DNA from: Bacillota bacterium
GTDB lineage: Bacteria; Bacillota; Clostridia; Lachnospirales; Lachnospiraceae
NCBI GenBank assembly: GCA_023399455.1
Contig: JAEWPN010000216.1
Location: forward strand, 1 to 5,136
DNA: 5,136 bases
Direction: 5' to 3'
Positions 1 through 5,037 of the stretch are shown here, piece by piece. Below the pieces are notes generated by a model that did no database searches, was not told the DNA's origin, and saw nothing but the letters and a program-made list of their open reading frames with translations. The first letter of the stretch is position 1. Each line of letters begins with the position of its first letter. A program made the position numbers and the translations under genes.

Positions 1-15
1 AGGCAAAATATTAGC

Positions 16-85
16 GATAGATTATTGACAATTTCCTATCACATGTTATATTGATGATGGGAAATTTATAATATTCTATCACATG
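16..85 (+). repeat. Duplicated operator-like unit, 40-bp period
   Basis: Bases 16-45 and 56-85 align without gaps at 22 of 30 positions, exactly 40 bp apart. The core CTATCACATG (36-45 and 76-85) is identical in both. The first copy is also an interrupted palindrome: GATAG (16-20) faces CTATC (36-40), with a perfect inner palindrome ATTG-A-CAAT (24-32). The second keeps GATGG (56-60) opposite CTATC (76-80). The position over the promoter and the HTH domain in the second gene suggest operators for the antitoxin or toxin-antitoxin complex. The sequence does not obviously match the AACCT-N3-AGGTT operator of E. coli MqsA as I recall it. Confidence 0.55.
25..52 (+). promoter_or_regulatory. SigA-like promoter of the toxin-antitoxin operon
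   Basis: A perfect -35 box TTGACA (25-30) is followed after 16 bp by TATATT (47-52), a five-of-six match to the -10 consensus, which would start RNA near 59. A second -10 candidate, a perfect TATAAT at 67-72, has no good -35 box. The first copy of the CTATCACATG repeat (36-45) lies in the spacer between the boxes, and the second (76-85) would overlie the start of any RNA made from the 67-72 box, so a repressor bound there would block initiation. The boxes are seen directly; their use is inferred. Confidence 0.65.
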
Positions 86-119
86 AGAATCCATTAAGAA
101 AGAAGGTAGTTAATTATCA

Positions 120-503
120 ATGGATATCAATCATGTGGAATACTATTTAAATGACGTTAAAAAATCAATCCGTTCAGGATGCTGCCGGATAGCTTTGAAT
201 AGCTGTCGGCAGAAAAACAGACTTTTATTTACCGAATATGTCATCGACGAAGCCAAAAGCAAGGAAATCCTGCTCAGTCTCAATGCTTATGATTTTTCTG
301 AAGCAGTTCAAAATGAACATTCCGGGTTCGGACATGAATGGCTGTACATTTTTGGTAAGAATGTAAAGCTGCTGCTGCGTTTCGGCATTTGTGAGGAAAA
401 CGTTCCTCTATACATAAAACTCAATAAATTGGAAAATCGATTCATTATTGTCGTATCCTTTCATAAGCAAGAATATCCCTTGGATTACGCTTTCAGAAAA
501 TAG
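120..503 (+). CDS. MqsR-like toxin (putative mRNA interferase)
   Basis: This 127-residue protein is probably the toxin of a type II toxin-antitoxin pair. Two blocks align by eye with E. coli MqsR, a ribosome-independent mRNA endoribonuclease: the EILLSLNAYDFSEA segment (49-62) matches the MqsR block around NVIIGLSESDFYKS, and YIKL (98-101) followed by IVVSFHKQ (110-117) matches YLKI and LIVSFKEK. The end, EYPLDYAF (118-125), is typical of the Firmicute branch. It is longer than E. coli MqsR (98 residues), mainly through a loop at about 79-97 and the C-terminal tail. Tyr98 is kept, but the Lys after SF in MqsR is His115 here. ATG 120 follows an in-frame stop (111-113). Its ribosome site AGAAGGT (101-107) is 12 nt away, rather far, suggesting modest translation. 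The antitoxin gene follows after 44 bp. Family assignment is by motif resemblance only. Confidence 0.75.
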   Translation: MDINHVEYYLNDVKKSIRSGCCRIALNSCRQKNRLLFTEYVIDEAKSKEILLSLNAYDFSEAVQNEHSGFGHEWLYIFGKNVKLLLRFGICEENVPLYIKLNKLENRFIIVVSFHKQEYPLDYAFRK

Positions 504-534
504 GTTAATAAATATTATTAATTCAGGAAAAAAT

Positions 535-550
535 GGAGGAATTCCATATG
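535..550 (+). promoter_or_regulatory. Ribosome site fixing the antitoxin start at 548
   Basis: GGAGGA at 535-540 stands 7-8 nt before ATG 548, an ideal arrangement. The upstream in-frame ATG at 533 overlaps this ribosome site and has none of its own, so 548 is the start and the five extra codons are untranslated. Confidence 0.85.
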
Positions 551-1564
551 GCCGATATAAAAAGAATAGATTTTTGCATCGAATGCAGAAAAGACACCGA
601 ATACATCTTGAAAAAGATCATGCAAAAAAGGACAGTGAAAGGCAAAGAATATGAATATGAGACATTAGCAGCGTATTGTTCTAAGTGCGGAAACGAAATG
701 AACGTCCCCGGACTGCTTGACTACGCTTTGAAAGCGTTCGATGAGCAGTACCGCAGGCAGGAGGACATCATTTCCATAGATGATATTAAAAAACTAATAG
801 AACTATATCATCTGGGGAAGGCTCCTCTGTCCTTGGCCCTGGGCTTCGGCGAAATCACCGTGACCCGTTATTTGGAAGGTCAGATGCCAACTAAGGCTTA
901 TTCCGATATTATGAAGGAAGCATTATCCTCTCCCGGATATATGGAAGAACTGCTGATCGCGAATGCTGAAAAATTGGGCAATTCTACTTATAAGAAATCA
1001 ATGAAAGCTGTTTCCAACCTCAAGGACTTGTTCAATATTTCTGACGAAATGCGTATGGCCATTGCTCATGTTTTTAATGAAGTTCAGGAGATCACACCAC
1101 TCGCCCTGCAAAAAATGCTTTATTTCATTCAGGGCATCCATCTGGCACTTTTCAATGAGGAACTCTTCAAAGAGGATTGCCGCGCGTGGATACATGGGCC
1201 GGCTTATAGAGAGATATACAACATTTTTAAAGACTTCAAATATAACCCTATTGAAGACAACCGTTTCTCACTATTTACTGTAAGGAATAAAGAGCTTAGC
1301 CCGGACGGAAAGAAGGTAATCGGTCTCGTATCTGACTGCTTTGGAATATACAGCGGAAAAGTTCTGGAATCGGTCACACACAAAGAAAAACCCTGGCGAG
1401 ATGCCAGAATAGGGCTAAATGAGACCGAGCCTTCTAACAGAATCATTCCGAAGGCAATTATGAAAGCTTATTTTAAAGATATGGCGATGCACTATGACAT
1501 AGACACAGAGGAAGGCTTAAGCCAATATATCAGAGACAAGGCCGGATTCACGGAGGTAAGGTAA
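548..1564 (+). CDS. Zn-finger/HTH/Panacea (SocA, DUF4065) antitoxin
   Basis: This 338-residue protein is the likely antitoxin and repressor of the operon. Three parts are visible. Residues 1-55 form an MqsA/YgiT-type zinc finger with C10-x2-C13 and C44-x2-C47. Residues about 78-125 form a helix-turn-helix ending in the segment TVTRYLEGQMPT (104-115), close to the MqsA-type HTH pattern. Residues about 165-300 form a Panacea/SocA (DUF4065) domain, recognised from LQKMLYFIQGIHLALF (187-202) and the AWIHGPAYREIY block (213-224). Panacea domains are known neutralisation modules in many toxin-antitoxin pairs and in SocA, an adaptor for the toxin SocB. By analogy, the N-terminal half should bind the promoter repeats and the Panacea domain should hold the toxin; with an MqsR-like toxin the zinc finger could instead do the neutralising. 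The last codons contain the ribosome site of the next gene. Confidence 0.85.
   Translation: MADIKRIDFCIECRKDTEYILKKIMQKRTVKGKEYEYETLAAYCSKCGNEMNVPGLLDYALKAFDEQYRRQEDIISIDDIKKLIELYHLGKAPLSLALGFGEITVTRYLEGQMPTKAYSDIMKEALSSPGYMEELLIANAEKLGNSTYKKSMKAVSNLKDLFNISDEMRMAIAHVFNEVQEITPLALQKMLYFIQGIHLALFNEELFKEDCRAWIHGPAYREIYNIFKDFKYNPIEDNRFSLFTVRNKELSPDGKKVIGLVSDCFGIYSGKVLESVTHKEKPWRDARIGLNETEPSNRIIPKAIMKAYFKDMAMHYDIDTEEGLSQYIRDKAGFTEVR
1552..1557 (+). promoter_or_regulatory. Ribosome site of the third gene inside the antitoxin gene
   Basis: GGAGGT (1552-1557) is read as the antitoxin's penultimate codons and lies 11 nt before ATG 1569. With only 4 nt between stop and start, translation of the two genes is probably coupled, and no separate promoter fits in between. 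Confidence 0.75.
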
Positions 1565-1568
1565 ATCA

Positions 1569-1946
1569 ATGGATATAAAATCGTTCTGGAAAGAGGTATT
1601 AAGGCAAAATGCTGGAGAGATCAGAAAATACTTTATGAAAGATGCCTATATCAACTGGCATTGCACTAATGAACATTTTAATGTGGAGGAATACATTAAG
1701 GCAAACTGTGAATATCCCGGAGAATGGGACGGCATCGTCGAGCGAATCGAGGAGCTTGGCAATCTGATAATTACCGCTGTGAATGTCTATACGGCCGATA
1801 AAAGCTTTTCCTTTCATGTCGTGTCTTTTTTCAGAATCAAAGACGGCAAAATAGCTTCTCTCGACGAATATTGGGGTGACGACGGTTCTGCCCCGCAGTG
1901 GCGCTTAGATAAGCATATCGGTCTCCCTATTGCTTCTCCTGAATAA
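1569..1946 (+). CDS. NTF2/SnoaL-like small protein, third gene of the TA operon
   Basis: This 125-residue protein has the look of the NTF2-like superfamily, a cone-shaped alpha+beta fold: a helical start (DIKSFWKEVLRQNAGEIRKYF), then the motif DAYINWHCTNEHFNVEEYIKANCEYPG (residues 25-51), then strands ending in FFRIKDGKIASLDEYWGDDG (87-106). The WHCTNE and DEYWGDDG motifs resemble nuclear transport factor 2 family proteins annotated in many Firmicutes. The length fits a single complete domain. There is no signal peptide or membrane segment, so it should be cytosolic, probably dimeric. Family members range from enzymes (ketosteroid isomerase-like, polyketide cyclase-like) to non-catalytic binding proteins, so no substrate can be given. 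Its start sits 4 nt after the antitoxin stop and it shares that ribosome site, which ties its expression to the toxin-antitoxin pair. Whether it takes part in the module or is a passenger is unknown. Confidence 0.8.
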   Translation: MDIKSFWKEVLRQNAGEIRKYFMKDAYINWHCTNEHFNVEEYIKANCEYPGEWDGIVERIEELGNLIITAVNVYTADKSFSFHVVSFFRIKDGKIASLDEYWGDDGSAPQWRLDKHIGLPIASPE

Positions 1947-1974
1947 AATAAAAGCAGACTTTTAACTTGCCATA

Positions 1975-1983
1975 TGCTATAAT
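1975..1983 (+). promoter_or_regulatory. Extended -10 promoter of luxS-mtnN
   Basis: TGCTATAAT (1975-1983) is a perfect extended -10 element (TGn plus TATAAT). The -35 position 17 bp upstream (1955-1960, CAGACT) is poor, as is common for extended -10 promoters. RNA would start near 1990, leaving a leader of about 67 nt with no convincing hairpin or riboswitch. The stretch 1947-1974 holds only a weak 6-bp stem (1949-1954 with 1959-1964) without a T-run, so read-through from the upstream operon into luxS is possible. Confidence 0.65.
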
Positions 1984-2056
1984 CGGTGTAAAATAAGAAC
2001 AAATATTATATGTATATTCTGTTTCTAACTATAAACCTATAAGCAAAGGAGACTAT

Positions 2057-2536
2057 ATGGAAAAAATAGCCAGCTTTACCATCAATCACTTAAAATTACA
2101 GCCCGGCGTATATGTATCCCGTAAGGATGTCGTGGGAGAGAATACGATTACCACCTTCGATTTAAGAATGACTGCTCCCAATGAAGAGCCGGTTATGAAC
2201 ACTGCGGAGATGCACACCATAGAGCATTTAGCCGCTACCTTTCTGCGTAATCATGCGGATTATAAGGATAAGACCATTTACTTCGGTCCCATGGGATGCC
2301 GCACCGGATTCTATCTCCTCTTAGCAGGAGACTATTCTTCCAAAGATATCGTCGCTCTGGTAACTCAAATGTACGAGTTCGTGCGCGATTTTGAAGGCGA
2401 CGTACCGGGCGCCAGTGCAAAGGACTGCGGGAATTACCTGGATATGAACCTCAATATGGCGAAGTATCTCGCGAGAAAATACCTCGACAACGTTCTGTAC
2501 CATATCGACGACAGCCGCTTAATTTACCCGCAATAA
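2057..2536 (+). CDS. luxS: S-ribosylhomocysteine lyase LuxS (autoinducer-2 synthesis)
   Basis: LuxS cleaves S-ribosylhomocysteine to homocysteine and 4,5-dihydroxy-2,3-pentanedione, which cyclises to autoinducer-2. It thus serves both the activated-methyl cycle and quorum signalling, and acts in the cytosol as a metal-dependent homodimer. The 159 residues match the family's usual length of about 155-170. The HxxEH motif is H53-T-I-E56-H57. With C124, in the segment SAKDCGNYLDMN, H53 and H57 supply the metal ligands. C81 in GPMGCRTGFY is the catalytic cysteine and E56 the acid/base. All expected key residues are present, so the enzyme should be active. The start at 2057 has the strong ribosome site AAAGGAG (2045-2051) 5 nt upstream. 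mtnN, the enzyme that supplies its substrate, follows after 42 bp in the same direction. Confidence 0.97.
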   Translation: MEKIASFTINHLKLQPGVYVSRKDVVGENTITTFDLRMTAPNEEPVMNTAEMHTIEHLAATFLRNHADYKDKTIYFGPMGCRTGFYLLLAGDYSSKDIVALVTQMYEFVRDFEGDVPGASAKDCGNYLDMNLNMAKYLARKYLDNVLYHIDDSRLIYPQ

Positions 2537-2578
2537 GCTGTTTGAGAATTCAAATACGAAAGGATAACTTTTTAGATA

Positions 2579-3277
2579 ATGAATAAAATAGGAATTATAG
2601 GTGCCATGGAACTGGAAGTGGAAACCTTAAAAGAAAAAATGACGATAAATAATATCGTCAAAAAAGCCTCCATGGACTTCTATGAGGGAATACTTAACGG
2701 CGTCAGTGTGGTAATCGTCCGCAGCGGCGTCGGCAAGGTCAATGCCGGCATCTGCGTTCAGATTCTGGCAGACTTATTTCAGGTCACCCATATTATTAAT
2801 ACCGGTGTAGCGGGCTCCCTCAATGCGAAAATAGACATCGGAGATGTTGTTGTTTCAACCGATGCCATGTATCACGATGTCGATGCCACCATATTCGGTT
2901 ATCAGCCCGGGGAAATTCCCCAGATGGGACAGCGCGAATTTATCGCAGATAAGGCTTTAGTCGAACTGACCCAGACCGTCTGCGCCAAAGTGAATCCCGA
3001 TATTCATATATTCTCAGGAAGAGTTGTCAGCGGCGACCAGTTCGTCAGCGATAAATCCGTAAAAGAACGTCTGGTAAATGTATTCGGAGGCTTCTGCACC
3101 GAAATGGAGGGAACAGCGATTGCTCAGGCCGCTACCTTGAACAGCATACCCTTTGTTATCATACGTGCTATTTCCGACAAGGCCGACGAGGCTGCTGAGA
3201 TGGATTATCCTGCCTTCGAGCGGAAAGCTGCCGCCGACTGCGCCAAGCTCGTGGCACATATGATTCAAAAGATATAA
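2579..3277 (+). CDS. mtnN: 5'-methylthioadenosine/S-adenosylhomocysteine nucleosidase
   Basis: MtnN (Pfs) hydrolyses the glycosidic bond of S-adenosylhomocysteine, giving adenine and S-ribosylhomocysteine, and of 5'-methylthioadenosine, giving adenine and methylthioribose. The 232 residues match the family length. Visible family blocks are the N-terminal KIGIIGAMELEVETL (3-17; E13 corresponds to catalytic Glu12 of the E. coli enzyme), SGVGKVNAG (49-57), INTGVAGSL (73-81), VSGDQFV (150-156), the substrate block TEMEGTAIAQ (174-183), and AISDKADE (197-204), with D200 as the catalytic acid. All are intact. ATG 2579 is the first start after an in-frame TAG (2573-2575). The conserved N-terminus supports it, although the ribosome site AAAGGA (2559-2564) is unusually far away, at 14 nt. 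It is probably co-transcribed with luxS: the 42-bp gap holds no terminator. This pairs two consecutive steps of S-adenosylhomocysteine detoxification. Confidence 0.97.
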   Translation: MNKIGIIGAMELEVETLKEKMTINNIVKKASMDFYEGILNGVSVVIVRSGVGKVNAGICVQILADLFQVTHIINTGVAGSLNAKIDIGDVVVSTDAMYHDVDATIFGYQPGEIPQMGQREFIADKALVELTQTVCAKVNPDIHIFSGRVVSGDQFVSDKSVKERLVNVFGGFCTEMEGTAIAQAATLNSIPFVIIRAISDKADEAAEMDYPAFERKAAADCAKLVAHMIQKI

Positions 3278-3330
3278 CCATTGTTTGACAAGATCTTATC
3301 CGACCGTGTGTGACCTTGTCAAACGATGGT
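3277..3330. terminator. Long inverted repeat between convergent genes
   Basis: CCATTGTTTGACAAG (3278-3292) pairs with CTTGTCAAACGATGG (3315-3329). One position is a T-G wobble (3282 with 3325), and A3277-T3330 adds a 16th pair. The loop is 22 nt (3293-3314). The element nearly fills the gap between the mtnN stop (3275-3277) and the dehydrogenase stop (3333-3335), so it probably ends or protects transcripts from both sides. It is not a textbook intrinsic terminator. On the + strand no T-run follows; on the - strand a loosely T-rich stretch (complement of 3266-3276) follows, but the wobble pair becomes an A-C mismatch. Confidence 0.6.
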
Positions 3331-3332
3331 AA

Positions 3333-4292
3333 TCATAGATTTACGATATTTCTATCCTTTCCATTTAAGAAGGCTTCTATGTTCTTGTATGTCTCTTCTA
3401 CAACGCGATTTCTCGCTTCTGTGCTTGCCCATGCGAGATGGGGTGTGATGATCAGCTTATTGCTGTCCATGACTGCGCTTAGAGGATTCTCATCCCGCAT
3501 AGGTTCAGTACCGGTTACATCCAGCCCGGCCCCCGCAATCATGTCCTGCGTCAATGCCGTATGGAGATCGGTATCATTCACTACGGGACCTCTCGCTACA
3601 TTGATGAGAACGGCCGTTTTTTTCATCTTCTTAAGCGCTTCCAAATCAATCAGGTTCCTCGTCTTGTCGCTCAACGGACAATGAATCGAAAGAAAATCGG
3701 ACTCATGAAGCAAATCGTCGAAAGTTACCCTCTCATAATCCTTGCAAGAGCTATTTCCCGACGCGGAATAAAAAATGACCTTACAGCCGAACGCCTCCGC
3801 TATCTGCGCCACCTTTTTCCCGATATTTCCCATACCGATAATTCCCCATGTCTTTCCCTCTAACTCCGTAAAAGGAAGGTCAAAATTGGAAAACCTGCTT
3901 TGGCTTGCATATTCTCCGGATTTTACATATTCGTCATAATGCCGGAGCTTCTCCAATACATAGAAGCAAAGGGCGAAAGTATGCTGTGCTACCGCTGCCG
4001 TAGAGTAGTTCACCACATTGGCAACATTGATTCCTCTCTTCCTGCAATAATCTAAGTCTACGTTATCATAGCCGGTGGCAAGCTCGCAGATCAGCTTTAC
4101 GCTCTTCGCATCCTTCAGTGTACCTTCATTCAGAGGAGCTTTATTCGCAATGATAATTTCCGCAGCTTCTATCCTGGCAGCTACCTCTCCCGGCAATGTA
4201 TTGGGATATATCGTCACTTCGCCCAGTTCATTCAGACAATCAACCGATACATCCCTGCCTACCGTATCCCTCTCTAAAATTACGATTCTCAT
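3333..4292 (-). CDS. D-isomer-specific 2-hydroxyacid dehydrogenase
   Basis: This cytosolic oxidoreductase should reduce a 2-keto acid to the D-2-hydroxy acid, or the reverse, with NAD(P)H. The 319 residues match the family. The catalytic domain (about 1-100 and 288-319) carries LATGYDNVDL (71-80). The Rossmann domain (about 101-287) has GMGNIG (153-158). The catalytic triad is R234 (in NVARGPVVN), E263 (in TGTEP) and H285 (in ITPHLAW). After the second strand, where NAD-specific members have an Asp, this protein has YSASG (175-179), so NADP use is possible. Glyoxylate/hydroxypyruvate reductase or D-lactate dehydrogenase-like roles are candidates; the substrate cannot be read from sequence. 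The ATG at 4292 has AAGGGA (4305-4310) 12 nt upstream. The transporter gene lies 55 bp upstream on the same strand, with a stem-loop between them. Confidence 0.93.
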   Translation of the reverse strand: MRIVILERDTVGRDVSVDCLNELGEVTIYPNTLPGEVAARIEAAEIIIANKAPLNEGTLKDAKSVKLICELATGYDNVDLDYCRKRGINVANVVNYSTAAVAQHTFALCFYVLEKLRHYDEYVKSGEYASQSRFSNFDLPFTELEGKTWGIIGMGNIGKKVAQIAEAFGCKVIFYSASGNSSCKDYERVTFDDLLHESDFLSIHCPLSDKTRNLIDLEALKKMKKTAVLINVARGPVVNDTDLHTALTQDMIAGAGLDVTGTEPMRDENPLSAVMDSNKLIITPHLAWASTEARNRVVEETYKNIEAFLNGKDRNIVNL

Positions 4293-4316
4293 CTAAACAA
4301 TCAGTCCCTTCTTCAA

Positions 4317-4341
4317 AGCCTGCGGCTTTGAGCCGCAGGCT
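4317..4341 (-). terminator. GC-rich stem-loop between transporter and dehydrogenase genes
   Basis: AGCCTGCGGCT (4317-4327) and AGCCGCAGGCT (4331-4341) form a perfect 11-bp stem with a 3-nt loop. In the direction of transcription (- strand) the stem is preceded by six T (complement of 4342-4347) and followed by only TT before GAAGAAGGG. The T-run is therefore on the wrong side for a standard intrinsic terminator of either strand. It begins right after the transporter stop codon and ends 2 nt before the purine-rich ribosome site region of the dehydrogenase (4305-4314). It may be a weak terminator, a processing or stability element, or a translation modulator. Confidence 0.55.
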
Positions 4342-4347
4342 AAAAAA

Positions 4348-5037
4348 TCATTTATTATTTCTTTTTTCTTTCTTAATAATAACATATGCTGCCGCTGCTG
4401 TAACCACTAAAAGTACGATTAATATTAAAACAGTGACTGCAATGGACAGATTCAAGTCGCCGTGAGCAACCTGATAAGTGCCGATTAGACCGAATAAGAT
4501 GAAGGCACCTGCGGAAACGAGCTTAACGGTTCTCTCCGGTATCTTCTTACATAATATAATACCGATGATGATACCGATTCCGTCAGCTATAAGCATACCG
4601 GTTGTAGTACCTGTCAGTATCTCTAGCGGCGCCGCAGGGAATTTGGTCGCGATCGCTATGGTAGCGAGCTGCGTCTTATCTCCCATTTCCGCGATAAAAA
4701 AGGCAATTGCTACAGTTACCACCGCTCCGTATTTCGTAGTGCGGTTCTCCTCTCCCTCCAGTTTGTCACCCCGGATCGTCCAAAGCCCGAAGAAGATAAA
4801 CGATAAAGAAGCAATGATCTGTATCCAAATCTGGATGGAATCGAAGCGGGTAATAAAATTACCAACGGCAACCGCTAAGCCGTGGTTCAAAATCGTGGCG
4901 ATAAATACACCGAGCATTACTTTACCGGCCTTGTACTTCGTCGCGAAAGCCATAGCCAGCAATTGTGTCTTGTCTCCCATCTCGGCCAGCACTACTGCTC
5001 CGACGGCAAACAAAAAGGGCATCATTTGTGTGTTCAT
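4348..5037 (-). CDS. TMEM165/GDT1 (UPF0016) family cation transporter
   Basis: This 229-residue inner-membrane protein belongs to the family of yeast Gdt1, human TMEM165, plant PAM71 and the bacterial manganese exporter MneA. Members move Mn2+ and/or Ca2+, most likely in exchange for protons. The two diagnostic E-x-G-D-K-T motifs are present: E19-M-G-D-K-T24 and E117-M-G-D-K-T122. Each begins a homologous half, since the segments after 19 (LLAMAFATKY) and 117 (LATIAIATKF) match, as expected for the duplicated fold. Hydrophobic segments lie near 6-32, 38-60, 70-88, 104-130, 138-163, 171-190 and 197-222. The last is very hydrophobic and ends in a basic tail, KKEKRNNK. ATG 5037 has AAGGAG (5046-5051) 8 nt upstream. 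Manganese export is the likeliest role for a bacterial member; the ion itself is inferred from the family. Confidence 0.93.
   Translation of the reverse strand: MNTQMMPFLFAVGAVVLAEMGDKTQLLAMAFATKYKAGKVMLGVFIATILNHGLAVAVGNFITRFDSIQIWIQIIASLSFIFFGLWTIRGDKLEGEENRTTKYGAVVTVAIAFFIAEMGDKTQLATIAIATKFPAAPLEILTGTTTGMLIADGIGIIIGIILCKKIPERTVKLVSAGAFILFGLIGTYQVAHGDLNLSIAVTVLILIVLLVVTAAAAYVIIKKEKRNNK

Noticed and set aside
115..137. Third copy of the operator core around the toxin start (TATCA at 115-119 and 125-129, inverted CATGTG at 132-137)
   Set aside because: The matches are 5-6 bp in AT-rich DNA and break the 40-bp spacing of the two clear copies.
533..547. Earlier ATG at 533 as start of the antitoxin
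   Set aside because: It overlaps the GGAGGA box that serves ATG 548 and has no ribosome site of its own; the zinc finger domain is complete from 548.
536..550. Adjacent GAATTC and CATATG restriction-like sites suggesting a cloning scar
   Set aside because: They fall within a natural ribosome site and start codon context with native flanks on both sides; chance occurrence is sufficient.
448..654. 68-codon frame overlapping the toxin end and antitoxin start
   Set aside because: It covers two well-supported genes in another frame, has no ribosome site and resembles no family.
1949..1964. TAAAAG/CTTTTA stem as terminator of the toxin-antitoxin operon
   Set aside because: It is only 6 bp, almost all A-T, and is followed by AACTTGCC rather than a T-run; too weak to call.
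3310..3684. 124-codon + strand frame opposite the dehydrogenase
   Set aside because: It is the antisense of a gene with intact catalytic residues; its Ser/Phe-rich composition is typical of antisense reading. The same applies to the + frames at 3561-3863, 4075-4296 and 4196-4465.
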